A stretch of 17,409 nucleotides of DNA. It comes from DAIDHK01 sp035510695 (GTDB lineage: Bacteria > Patescibacteriota > Microgenomatia > Levybacterales > UBA12049). The notes under the pieces were generated by a model that saw nothing but the letters and a program-made list of their open reading frames with translations, ran no database searches and was not told the DNA's origin. Location of the stretch: the NCBI GenBank assembly GCA_035510695.1, contig DATKGO010000046.1:1-17409 (forward strand), written 5' to 3'. Shown piece by piece: positions 7,634-14,596 of this stretch (positions within the stretch are counted from its first letter, which is position 1; each line of letters starts with the position of its first letter). The position numbers were made by a program, and so were the translations under genes.

Positions 7634-8292
7634 CGTTCTTCATCAATAAAGGTTTTTATAGATATTTTGGTCTTTTCGGGCGAGGTTGGCGCGATAAATG
7701 ACGGCTGGTTTTTTAGTCGATTTACTCTTTTTATTTCACGAATAAAGACGGTGACTTTATTATTATCCATATGTTTAATATACGCTTCATAGACATTGCC
7801 GATTTCCATAAATTTAGTTAACCTTCTACTTAAATCATCAGGAAGCATACCGATAAATTGTTTTTGATTATCATAAACGAAAATTTTCATTCTTTTGATG
7901 ACCAGCTCAATTTTTTCCCCACTTCGTACGTGATTTAAGGTTTTTTTATCTGTGATATTAATTAATTCAACGACTTTAGTTTTACCAGGCTCTTCAATAA
8001 ATAAATTACTTAATGAAACAGGTGTGGAAGGGAAGGTTTTAATATTGATATTACCGTTAAAACGTCTTAGGTTGCGTGTAGCAATAGGATTATGCATATC
8101 AAGTGAAAGAACTTTTTGGTATAAATTTTTTGCTTCTTTAATATCTCCCAAGCTGCCATAGGCAAACGCGAGGCGGTTAATAGCATCAATATCGTCCGGA
8201 TTTTCCTCAAGAATAGCTTGATTTAAAGCAATTGCTTCTTCCCAATTTCCTGTGAGGGCTGTTTGTATAGCCTGAGTTTTTAATGCGGTCAT
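7600..8292 (-). CDS. TPR protein with HIRAN-like C-terminal domain
   Basis: I place the start at the ATG at 8292, giving 230 residues (MTALKTQAIQ). The longer frame up to 8436 runs into yebC and across both promoters, so it is rejected. Residues 1-75 form tetratricopeptide helices (GNWEEAIALNQAILEENPDD, then a second unit ending LSLDMHNPIATRNLRRF). Residues about 105-190 contain LNHVRSGEKIELVIKR, then FIGMLPDDLSRRLTKFMEIG and VTVFIREIKR, which has the layout of a HIRAN domain (a beta barrel that binds DNA ends in SNF2-type proteins). That match is by eye. The tail is acidic (PEPEEDL). Function unknown; possibly a scaffold linking nucleic acid and protein partners. Confidence 0.8.
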   Translation of the reverse strand: MTALKTQAIQTALTGNWEEAIALNQAILEENPDDIDAINRLAFAYGSLGDIKEAKNLYQKVLSLDMHNPIATRNLRRFNGNINIKTFPSTPVSLSNLFIEEPGKTKVVELINITDKKTLNHVRSGEKIELVIKRMKIFVYDNQKQFIGMLPDDLSRRLTKFMEIGNVYEAYIKHMDNNKVTVFIREIKRVNRLKNQPSFIAPTSPEKTKISIKTFIDEERQALPEPEEDL

Positions 8293-8314
8293 ATTGAGGC
8301 GCTGATAGGTTAAA

Positions 8315-8343
8315 ATTGTAGAGAATTTGGTTGCAAAAGTCAA
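8315..8343 (-). promoter_or_regulatory. Promoter of the TPR gene
   Basis: On the minus strand: TTGACT (8338-8343), a 17-nt spacer and TACAAT (8315-8320). The predicted leader is about 16-18 nt without a Shine-Dalgarno. The -35 lies 1 nt from the -35 of the divergent yebC promoter. Confidence 0.72.
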
Positions 8344-8360
8344 TAGATCAGAGGTATAAT
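8331..8360 (+). promoter_or_regulatory. Promoter of yebC, leaderless
   Basis: TTGCAA (8331-8336), an 18-nt spacer and a perfect TATAAT (8355-8360). The yebC ATG at 8368 is 7 nt after the -10, so the transcript would begin at the start codon. An in-frame ATG at 8359 overlaps the -10 and cannot be the start on this transcript. Confidence 0.75.
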
Positions 8361-8367
8361 GAAGCCT

Positions 8368-9102
8368 ATGAGCGGACATTCGAAATGGAAAACAATTAAA
8401 CGTCAAAAAGGGGCAAACGACGCTAAACGCGGTCAAGCGTTCACAAAATTATCTATGGTTATTACCTTGGCGGTGAAACAAGGCGGAGGAATTAGTGATC
8501 CGGAAAAAAATTTTAGACTTCGTTTGGCCATTGACGCGGCGCGGGCTATAAATATGCCTAAAGACACGATTGAACGGGCAATTGAACGCGCGGCAGGCAA
8601 ACAGGTTTCGGAAATGGAAGAAGTTTCATACGAAGGATTTGGTCCCGGAGGAATTAGTGTCATGGTTGAGGCAATTACAGATAATAAACAGCGTACTACG
8701 CCTGAGATAAAAAGTTTATTTGATAAAAATGGCGGAACCATGGGAAATCCGGGAAGTGTAGCATATCAATTTTCGTTAACCGGCCAGATTATTTTACAGA
8801 ATCCGACTCAGTCTCTGGATGAAATTTTTTTGCTGGCCGCGGAATGTGGTGCTGATGACGTTGTAGAAGAAGACGGCGAAATAATTATTTATACCAAACC
8901 GGAAGAGTTGGATAGCGTCCGCCGAAAATTAGTGGAGAAAAATATTGCTTTATCTACATCCGAGATTATCAGAAAACCTTTAATGGATAAAGTAATTACC
9001 GATAAAGAAGAAGCCGATAAAGCGATTGCGTTTCTTGAGCGGTTGGAAGACCATCAGGACGTGCAAAAAGTCTATACTAACCTGCATATTTATGGCGAGT
9101 AA
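8368..9102 (+). CDS. yebC: YebC/TACO1-family translation factor or regulator
   Basis: A 244-residue member of the YebC family, known as a transcriptional regulator in some bacteria and, for the YebC2/TACO1 branch, as a factor that relieves ribosome stalling. The start at 8368 gives the universal N-terminus MSGHSKWKTIKRQKG; the ATG three codons upstream lies in the promoter. Further family motifs are MPKDTIERAIERAAG, YEGFGPGG, DNKQRTTPEI and the GGTMGNPGSVAYQF segment. Length is typical. The membrane protein gene downstream overlaps its last 11 nt. Confidence 0.95.
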   Translation: MSGHSKWKTIKRQKGANDAKRGQAFTKLSMVITLAVKQGGGISDPEKNFRLRLAIDAARAINMPKDTIERAIERAAGKQVSEMEEVSYEGFGPGGISVMVEAITDNKQRTTPEIKSLFDKNGGTMGNPGSVAYQFSLTGQIILQNPTQSLDEIFLLAAECGADDVVEEDGEIIIYTKPEELDSVRRKLVEKNIALSTSEIIRKPLMDKVITDKEEADKAIAFLERLEDHQDVQKVYTNLHIYGE

Positions 9103-9895
9103 ATTTTCTCATCCACGCGTTTTCATCTTAGATAAGCGCCAAAAATTCGTTGCCAGTACACTTCTCTTGTCTGTTCTTTTCTTTTCAATTCAAATGGGGT
9201 CGGGAGGAGTGGGATTTGGTTTAATTTTTCTTTTGGCTTTTCTAACCATGCCTCTTTTTTATTGGGCAATGCACAAAGACATTAGCGAAAAAAGTTTACT
9301 TATTATTTTTCTTCTGCCTTTTTTATATAGTTTGGCTTTTGGTTTATTTTATTTTCTTATTCCCACGCGAATTTTATTTCGTTTGATTTTAACAATTGTT
9401 TACGGCATAGGTCTTTACTCATTATTTCTTAGTCAGAATATTTTTGTAGTCGCGGCCATAAGAACAATAGCGCTTTTAACAGGTGCCAGAATTGTTTCGT
9501 TTGTCATTACCATTCTTAGTTATTTACTTTTGGTAAATACTATTTTATCTTTTCATTTTGCCATGCCGTTTACACTTCTTTTACTTGCTTTGGCGACTTT
9601 TCTTTTAACCTATCATTCGTTATGGACATATACATTACAAAAAACTCCATATAGATTATCGGTTTGGGCCGGGGGACTGACATTATGTTTAGTAGAAGTT
9701 GCTTCGGTTTTATTTTTTTGGCCGAGTACGCCGACAGTATTGGCTTTGTATTTAACCGGTATGTTATATATTTTTCTCGGTTTATCTCATATGTGGATGG
9801 AGAAGAGGTTATTTAAGAATGTTTTATGGGAATTCAGTTGGGTCAGCCTGATCGCGTTTTTATTTTTAATGCTGTTTACGAGTTGGGGAAAGTAG
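9092..9895 (+). CDS. Polytopic membrane protein of unknown function
   Basis: I choose the ATG at 9092 (MASKFSHPRVFILDKRQKF), which overlaps the end of yebC by 11 nt, over an upstream in-frame start inside yebC. The 267-residue product begins with a short positively charged segment (about 19 residues) and continues with roughly eight hydrophobic helices and very short loops, ending SLIAFLFLMLFTSWGK. Overlap with yebC points to translational coupling. No catalytic or transport motif is recognised. It may be an uncharacterised lineage-specific family. Confidence 0.8.
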   Translation: MASKFSHPRVFILDKRQKFVASTLLLSVLFFSIQMGSGGVGFGLIFLLAFLTMPLFYWAMHKDISEKSLLIIFLLPFLYSLAFGLFYFLIPTRILFRLILTIVYGIGLYSLFLSQNIFVVAAIRTIALLTGARIVSFVITILSYLLLVNTILSFHFAMPFTLLLLALATFLLTYHSLWTYTLQKTPYRLSVWAGGLTLCLVEVASVLFFWPSTPTVLALYLTGMLYIFLGLSHMWMEKRLFKNVLWEFSWVSLIAFLFLMLFTSWGK

Positions 9896-10282
9896 GCAGA
9901 CGAGAAATAATCCAATGGGGAAGTAGAGGAGAGAATACTATAAGTCCTATAATGTTTTAGCGTGAAGTGATATAGTTTGATATAGTATGAAAGTAAATTT
10001 TCACAGCTTTGTGGATAACATAGGTAAGGATGTTGAAATTGAAGCTCACTTATCAGCATAGAGTCAAGCATGCTAATTGTCTTAAATACAGATGTTTATT
10101 GAGGGTAGTGCAGTGCTTCTCTCGTCTCCTTCGGTAATTCTTACAATTATTTTAGGTTTAGAAAAAATACGAACACATTTTTCACGGAATATTAAAGGAT
10201 GAAAACTAATGAAAATTGCCTAGGCTCGGAGGAGGGGTCGGTCCGAGGTTAAATTCTACTTAGTAAGAAGAACGTAAGGACA
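9896..10282. other. 387-nt stretch without a convincing gene
   Basis: No frame here looks like a gene of normal size. It holds a tandem 10-bp repeat GATATAGTTT/GATATAGTAT (9969-9988), an isolated perfect DnaA-type nonamer TTATCCACA on the minus strand (10010-10018), a CTCGGA...TCCGAG hairpin with an 11-nt GA-rich loop (10225-10247), and two copies of a TTTTCAC motif. A 24-codon plus-strand frame starting at 9987 (MKVNFHSFVDNIGKDVEIEA) reads like protein but has no support and could be a gene remnant. Confidence 0.5.
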
Positions 10283-10489
10283 CTATTGTTTTTGAAGTAT
10301 TAGAAGGGCCATCTTATTATTCTCTCTTTCGGTAGTGGAGGCTAAATAAGTTATGTCGCACAATAATAGTTTTACGACGCGAGATTTGGCATAGCCTTGG
10401 GGAAGGGCTTGCGGTTTGGCACTCATTGTACTCATGATTTGGATTTGATTATGTAACTTAATTGATAATTTCTCATGATCTTCCCCCAA
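10283..10489 (-). CDS. Possible small protein, 68 residues, TTG start
   Basis: A frame starting at TTG (10489) is preceded by a good Shine-Dalgarno GAGGTG (10494-10499) with 4-nt spacing. The product, MGEDHEKLSIKLHNQIQIMS onward, is mixed in character with no membrane segment and ends LLILQKQ. No family is recognised. The SD is the main reason to accept it; the non-ATG start and the absence of similarity keep confidence low. It lies 203 nt after the end of the 119-residue minus-strand gene and could be transcribed with it. Confidence 0.38.
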   Translation of the reverse strand: MGEDHEKLSIKLHNQIQIMSTMSAKPQALPQGYAKSRVVKLLLCDITYLASTTERENNKMALLILQKQ

Positions 10490-10691
10490 TAATCACCTCA
10501 AAAAATATTTGTGTTTTTTTCTTGTTTATCATTAAAACTCAAAATTTTTCTCAAAGCTTTTTTCACAGATTTTATTGTCCTGACAAGATAAATTGCTGTT
10601 GAGTGGATTTGTTTGGAGGTAAAAGTATACGTCGTATGTTATTTCCTTGCGTTCTAGGGCATCCTAGAGGGGCGTATTTGAGGTAAAGTTT
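10490..10691. other. Intergenic stretch with short palindromes
   Basis: It contains TTGTC-CT-GACAA (10575-10586), ATACG-T-CGTAT around 10628-10638 and TCTAGG-GCAT-CCTAGA (10653-10668), plus a TTTTCAC motif at 10560-10566. The palindromes are short and could be operators or weak terminators after the 119-residue gene; none is followed on the minus strand by a clear T-run. Confidence 0.35.
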
Positions 10692-11051
10692 TTAGTGAAA
10701 TAATTCGTGATAAAATTTTTTAATGTCCGCTACTGTGCGCTTAAGATAACTTGCTCCTGGTCTAAGAATATTTTCCAAATCATTTACTCTATGAGCATTA
10801 ATATCTGGTTCAGTATAACCACCGTTAGCAGCAGTTGCTAATGTTTTAAGACTCTTTACAACAGCATTTTGTTTTTGTTTATCATATTCAGCTTGTGACA
10901 CGGCCATAGGAGTGAATCTAGTTATATGATGCGTAGTCGTTGGTTGAATACGTTCAGCCGCAGGTTTACCTGAATGACGATGTTGCGCATCGTGTAATTC
11001 AACAGAACCCACATACGGCTTGCCAATTTCAGTACTTAATCTATCAGGCAT
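10692..11051 (-). CDS. Hypothetical protein, 119 residues
   Basis: ATG at 11051, no clear Shine-Dalgarno. The protein is soluble, rich in His, Ala, Thr and Lys, with no signal peptide or membrane segment. The first third (VELHDAQHRHSGKPAAERIQ) looks disordered; the second half (about residues 50-119, AVSQAEYDKQKQNAVVKSLK to TVADIKKFYHELFH) looks helical. No known family is recognised. A 7-bp inverted repeat, GTGAAAA-GTA-TTTTCAC, lies 9 nt upstream of its start, where a repressor or activator could act. It is the larger of two orphan genes in an otherwise poorly coding segment next to a tyrosine recombinase. Confidence 0.6.
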   Translation of the reverse strand: MPDRLSTEIGKPYVGSVELHDAQHRHSGKPAAERIQPTTTHHITRFTPMAVSQAEYDKQKQNAVVKSLKTLATAANGGYTEPDINAHRVNDLENILRPGASYLKRTVADIKKFYHELFH

Positions 11052-11059
11052 ATTATTTT

Positions 11060-11076
11060 GTGAAAAGTATTTTCAC
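11060..11076. promoter_or_regulatory. Operator-like inverted repeat upstream of the 119-residue gene
   Basis: GTGAAAA (11060-11066), GTA, TTTTCAC (11070-11076): perfect 7-bp arms centred about 17 nt before the start codon of the minus-strand gene. Size and position fit a transcription-factor site. The half-site TTTTCAC recurs at 9998, 10179 and 10560. Confidence 0.45.
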
Positions 11077-11145
11077 GAGATAATCTAAATATATATGATT
11101 TATTAATTTTTGCAAGAGCCAATGTTGGGATTTTATGTCGCCCCA

Positions 11146-11201
11146 CGTCGCTAAAGCTACGATGGGCAAGCCCAACTTCGTCAAGACTACGATGGGCAAG
11201 C
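11146..11201 (+). repeat. Two direct 26-bp repeats, 30-bp period
   Basis: Copies at 11146-11171 and 11176-11201 agree at 21 of 26 positions and are identical over their last 15 bases, CTACGATGGGCAAGC. Each begins with a short self-complementary stretch (GCTAAAGC; GTCAAGAC). They are GC-richer than the surroundings and lie 38 nt before the tyrosine recombinase gene. Confidence 0.75.
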
Positions 11202-11238
11202 AAAATAATTTTAGTTGTGTTAAATTAGTTGTATTAAT

Positions 11239-12186
11239 ATGGAGACTACTTTGCCGAAATTAATTGATCAATTTCTTGAATATTTGGAAATTGAAAAAAA
11301 TTGTTCCAAATTGACTATCCGAGATTATCGTCATTATTTGGAGGTCTTTTCCGATTGGTACTCCTCTACCCTATCTCATAAAACTATTCACGATTTGGAT
11401 CTTTATGTAATTCGCCGTTATCGAGTGTTTCTAACCACCAAAGTAGATATTCAAGGCAGAAGTTTAGGCAAAGCAACTCAGAATTATTATGTCATAGCTC
11501 TGCGTTCATTTTTACGTTATTTAATGAAAAATGATATAAAAACGCTTGAACCTTCAAAAATTGACTTGCCCAAGGCTGAAAGTCATAGTTTGAAATTTCT
11601 TGAACGAGCTCAGGTTGAGCAGTTAGTGACACAGCCGGATACTTCCACCCTTGAGGGCATGCGTGATCGGGCGATTTTGGAATTGCTATTTTCTACCGGT
11701 TTGCGCGTGTCGGAATTGGTTAGTTTAAATAGCCAGCAAATTAACTTTGAGCGTCGTGAATTTGGCATTATAGGAAAAGGCAGAAAAGAGCGGATAGTTT
11801 TCGTTTCCGATCGCGCGGCAGAATGGGTAAAAAGATATTTGGATGCCAGAGAAGATAAATTTAAACCCTTATTTATTCGTTATTCAGGCGTTGTAATTGA
11901 AGATGAAGAGGGAGAAAAAATGCGTTTAACTGCCCGCAGTATTGAGCGAATTGTCAAAAAATATGTTCACTCGGCCAGATTACCTGTGGACGCAACTGTG
12001 CACACGCTCCGGCATAGCTTTGCAACCGATTTGTTAACCAACGGTGCAGATATAAGGTCGGTTCAGGAAATGCTCGGGCACAAAAATATTGCCACTACAC
12101 AAATCTACACTCATATTACTAATAAACAGCTGCGTGAAGTCCATGAGGCCTTCCACTCGGGGAATAAGGACGACGATAGTTTATAA
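11239..12186 (+). CDS. XerC/XerD-type tyrosine recombinase
   Basis: A 315-residue recombinase of the integrase/Xer family; in cells it would resolve chromosome dimers at a dif-like site, or act for a mobile element. Residues 1-100 form the SAM-like core-binding domain (FLEYLEIEKNCSKLTIRDYR). The catalytic domain shows R156 in STGLRVSEL, K near GKGRKERIV, H255 and R258 in HTLRHSFATDLL, H281 in LGHKNI and the nucleophile Y290 in TQIYTH. All active-site residues are in place. The length and the C-terminal THITNKQLREVHEAFH segment favour a housekeeping XerC/D or XerA rather than a phage integrase. XerC and XerD cannot be separated by eye. No good SD or -10 is seen directly upstream. Confidence 0.93.
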   Translation: METTLPKLIDQFLEYLEIEKNCSKLTIRDYRHYLEVFSDWYSSTLSHKTIHDLDLYVIRRYRVFLTTKVDIQGRSLGKATQNYYVIALRSFLRYLMKNDIKTLEPSKIDLPKAESHSLKFLERAQVEQLVTQPDTSTLEGMRDRAILELLFSTGLRVSELVSLNSQQINFERREFGIIGKGRKERIVFVSDRAAEWVKRYLDAREDKFKPLFIRYSGVVIEDEEGEKMRLTARSIERIVKKYVHSARLPVDATVHTLRHSFATDLLTNGADIRSVQEMLGHKNIATTQIYTHITNKQLREVHEAFHSGNKDDDSL

Positions 12187-12193
12187 AGTTATC

Positions 12194-12277
12194 AAGTTCA
12201 TAATGTTTATAAAGTACAAGGAAATAGTTATTTAATATTATTCTTTTAACTTTACGAACTTTATAACATTATAACTT
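12194..12277. terminator. Long imperfect inverted repeat between convergent genes
   Basis: The arms at about 12194-12215 and 12258-12277 are complementary over roughly 20 bp with two small bulges (AAGTTCATAATGTTTATAAAGT against ACTTTATAACATTATAACTT). They enclose an AT-rich loop of about 42 nt. It lies between the stop of the recombinase gene (12186) and the end of the convergent SIMPL gene (12294), so a bidirectional terminator is likely. The arms also contain TTATAAAGT and AACTTTA direct repeats. Confidence 0.5.
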
Positions 12278-12293
12278 TACAAACTTCGTAGAG

Positions 12294-13106
12294 CTACCAG
12301 GTTTCGTAGGAGAGAGTTACATTATCGGTAACTGAATTTTGACCCGGGTTAATATTTGTAACAGCAGCACTATTTGTCACTCCGGCTGCCTGTGTTTTCA
12401 TCATCAAAGGCTGTACAGCATAAATTCCATTATTACCTTCGGAAATATTTGTGATTTTGCCCAGATTAATTCCGGCAGCTTTGGCCAGACTTTCGGCTTT
12501 TTGTTTTGCGTTATTTATGGCCTGAGTTCTGGCTTCATCTTGCAACTTTTGTTGTGTGCCGTCTGAAAAAACATAATTGGGACCGGAGACATTTTCCGCT
12601 CCGTCTTTGGTTATAGCATCAATTACATTATTCACTTTAGAATTATCATGAACTTGTATGTCTACATTTTCACTCACAGTATAACTAATAATTGTCTCAG
12701 AATTTTGTCCCGGCCGGATGGGCAACATTATTGCTGCGGATTGTGAATTATCGCTGTTGGCATAATTAGGAGATGAATTATAGTCACTGGTTTTGATGTC
12801 CTTTTTCGCTATGCCAAGTGTTTGTAAATCGGCAACGATTTTATTTGTAGAAGTATTAGCTTGATTTTGTGCGTCCTGTAAACTCGTAGCTGTTTTGTTG
12901 ACGGTAAATGAGACATCCGCCAGATCGGGTGTGGCATTAACTGTGGCAGTTCCTTGGACGGTAAAAGGCTGGTCTTTTGAATTATTGGAGAATAGATTTA
13001 ATGAGTGATTAAAAAAATAATTAACCAGCATGAGTAGAATTACTGTGAATATCGCGGCAAGTAAGGCTGTTTTCAATGCTAATTTTGCTTCGGAAGTTAA
13101 TTGCAT
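12294..13106 (-). CDS. SIMPL-domain (DUF541) protein, membrane-anchored
   Basis: A 270-residue protein with an N-terminal transmembrane anchor (about residues 12-33) and an extracytoplasmic SIMPL (DUF541) domain. Family features are the start FTVQGTATVNATPDLADVSFTV, the LGIAKKDIKTSDY segment, the middle strand ISYTVSENVDIQVHD and the long helix DEARTQAINNAKQKAESLAKAAG followed by LGKITNISE. The family includes BP26/OMP28, which can form channel-like assemblies; the biochemical role is unclear. It lies 42 nt after the slipin gene and has its own promoter, whose -10 ends 6 nt before the ATG. Confidence 0.9.
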   Translation of the reverse strand: MQLTSEAKLALKTALLAAIFTVILLMLVNYFFNHSLNLFSNNSKDQPFTVQGTATVNATPDLADVSFTVNKTATSLQDAQNQANTSTNKIVADLQTLGIAKKDIKTSDYNSSPNYANSDNSQSAAIMLPIRPGQNSETIISYTVSENVDIQVHDNSKVNNVIDAITKDGAENVSGPNYVFSDGTQQKLQDEARTQAINNAKQKAESLAKAAGINLGKITNISEGNNGIYAVQPLMMKTQAAGVTNSAAVTNINPGQNSVTDNVTLSYETW

Positions 13107-13112
13107 ATATTA

Positions 13113-13142
13113 ATATTAGGAGTTTTGACTTGGTTATGTCAA
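13113..13142 (-). promoter_or_regulatory. Promoter of the SIMPL gene, leaderless
   Basis: On the minus strand: perfect TTGACA (13137-13142), an 18-nt spacer and TAATAT (13113-13118), then 6 nt to the ATG at 13106. The -35 is part of an inverted repeat TTGAC...GTCAA that could be a regulator site. It lies between slipin and SIMPL, so SIMPL may be expressed separately from the genes upstream. Confidence 0.68.
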
Positions 13143-13148
13143 GCGGAG

Positions 13149-13904
13149 TTATTTTTTTAGATCGCCTTTTACAGTATTGATGACATCCTGCAGTGTAGTC
13201 ATAAATTGCGCCGGAAAAATAATCGTCGAGTTTTTTTCAGTTGCAATTTCCGCCATAGTTTGTAATGTACGAAGCTGTAAGGCAATCGGATGTTTGGAGA
13301 TGATATCGGATGCTTCTCCGAGTTTGGTCGCTGCCTGCATTTCGCCTTCAGCCGCGACTATTTTCGCTCTTCTTTCCCGTTCTGCTTCGGCTTCCTTGGC
13401 CATTGCTCTCTGCATATTATCGGGAAGCGTTATGTCTTTTATTTCCACGGCCGTGACCTTGACTCCCCAGGGTTCAGTGTGAGCGTCAATCACGTCTTTG
13501 ATTTGTTTGTTTATTTTCGCGGTTTGCGACAAGAGCTGATCCAGTTCGAATTGACCTATAACGTTTCTGACGGTTGTCTGACTGATTTGATTGACTGCGG
13601 AATAGACGTTTTCAATTGCCAATACCGATCTGCTCGGATTTACAACTTGATAATAAGCGACAGCGGCGATATCGATGGAGACATTGTCTTTGGTGATAAT
13701 TTTTTGGGAAGGAATTTCCATGGTGACGATTCGTAAACTTACCCGAACCATACGTTCGAATATGGGAATTAATAAGATAAGTCCGGGTCCCCTCTCCCCT
13801 GTGTGTCGGCCCAGAAAAAAGATGACACCGCGTTCGTATTGCGTGACGACTCGAACACTGAGGAAGAAAAGGACAATTATGACGGCAAGCAAAATATAAA
13901 ACAT
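13149..13904 (-). CDS. Slipin, SPFH/band 7 (stomatin-like) protein
   Basis: A 251-residue stomatin-type membrane scaffold protein. Residues 2-20 are an N-terminal hydrophobic segment. The SPFH domain follows (VVTQYERGVIFFLGR, GPGLILLIPIFERMVRV, IPSQKIITKDNVSIDIAAVA, QTTVRNVIGQFELDQLLS) and then an alanine- and glutamate-rich coiled coil (MQRAMAKEAEAERERRAKIV) and the C-terminal QLRTLQTMAEIATEKNSTII stretch. Slipins oligomerise on membranes and usually pair with an NfeD-like protease partner; none is next to it here. It begins 4 nt after the cohesin gene, so the two are co-transcribed. Confidence 0.95.
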   Translation of the reverse strand: MFYILLAVIIVLFFLSVRVVTQYERGVIFFLGRHTGERGPGLILLIPIFERMVRVSLRIVTMEIPSQKIITKDNVSIDIAAVAYYQVVNPSRSVLAIENVYSAVNQISQTTVRNVIGQFELDQLLSQTAKINKQIKDVIDAHTEPWGVKVTAVEIKDITLPDNMQRAMAKEAEAERERRAKIVAAEGEMQAATKLGEASDIISKHPIALQLRTLQTMAEIATEKNSTIIFPAQFMTTLQDVINTVKGDLKK

Positions 13905-13908
13905 ATAC

Positions 13909-14568
13909 CTATTTTGTAATCGTTATCGTTTCGCCGTAGGCGGCTTGCAGCGAAGTATAATGATAAGCTTGATCGCCTATAGCCGTGCCGGGAAGAAAAC
14001 CGATTACTGTGGTGATTGGTTTATCTGTAACTTGAAATGTAGGATTCAAATGTAAAATTAAGGTAGCAAAGACACCCGATCCTTGAGAGGGTTGGGTTTT
14101 GGGAAGGATTCCGACTGCGTAATTAATCTCGCCTTTTTTTGTGTCAATATTGTTTATAAGTGGAGTATTAGCGTTTTTAAGATAGTCGCCTGGTTTCACA
14201 GATACATTAGTAAATATTTTGGGATCATAATTTAAATGTAATTGTACGCCGCTAATGTTATTTTCTCCTGACTGAATAAATATAGGCAGATCATATTCAT
14301 TCGTATTGGCAGTTGTTGAGATTTGAGTATAACCGAATTGCATAGCAGGTGTAAAAGCCAGGACAGTATGATTAGTAGGCGTAGGTGTCGGTAGTTGAGC
14401 TACCGGCGAAGCAGTTTTTTTCACATTAATTAACGAACCGATGAAAAGCAAAAGAATGATGGCGCATAAAACTGTCAATCCAAGAACAACTTTGTTTTTT
14501 TCGTTAGAATTTGCCGGGTTATTAAAATATTCTTTTATTTTCAGCCAGTAAGTTTGTAATTTATTCAT
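13909..14568 (-). CDS. Membrane-anchored cohesin-like domain protein
   Basis: I place the start at the ATG at 14568 (MNKLQTYWLKIKEYF); the frame extends upstream only through repeat DNA. The 219 residues comprise a short cytoplasmic tail, one transmembrane helix (about 27-49), a Pro-Thr linker (QLPTPTPTNH, about 56-66) and a beta-rich extracytoplasmic domain (about 80-219). The latter reads like a type I cohesin: YDLPIFIQSGENNISGVQLH, NYDPKIFTNVSVKPGDYL, KGEINYAVGILP and GSGVFATLILHLNP correspond to the usual strands, including the YDPxxF signature. It directly follows the dockerin gene in the same direction, which makes a cohesin-dockerin pair likely. The family call is by eye; related carbohydrate-binding folds are possible. 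Confidence 0.82.
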   Translation of the reverse strand: MNKLQTYWLKIKEYFNNPANSNEKNKVVLGLTVLCAIILLLFIGSLINVKKTASPVAQLPTPTPTNHTVLAFTPAMQFGYTQISTTANTNEYDLPIFIQSGENNISGVQLHLNYDPKIFTNVSVKPGDYLKNANTPLINNIDTKKGEINYAVGILPKTQPSQGSGVFATLILHLNPTFQVTDKPITTVIGFLPGTAIGDQAYHYTSLQAAYGETITITK

Positions 14569-14596
14569 ATTTTTAGTTGTCATCCTGAGCTTAGTT

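Noticed and set aside
8293..8436. N-terminal extension of the TPR protein up to 8436
   Set aside because: It runs across both divergent promoters and into the start of yebC. The 8292 ATG gives a normal TPR start.
10010..10018. Perfect DnaA-type nonamer TTATCCACA (minus strand), possible origin
   Set aside because: A single box. No cluster of DnaA boxes, no dnaA, dnaN or rpmH nearby, and no distinct AT-rich unwinding region. Chance occurrence is plausible.
9787..10071. 94-codon minus-strand frame
   Set aside because: It overlaps the 3' end of the membrane protein gene, has no SD or promoter, and its composition (many Ser, Tyr, Leu, His) does not resemble a real protein.
11146..11201. CRISPR array
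   Set aside because: Only two imperfect copies separated by 4 nt, with no spacer-sized intervals and no cas genes.
13290..13736. 148-codon plus-strand frame opposite the slipin gene
   Set aside because: Antisense shadow of a conserved SPFH gene, with no start signals.
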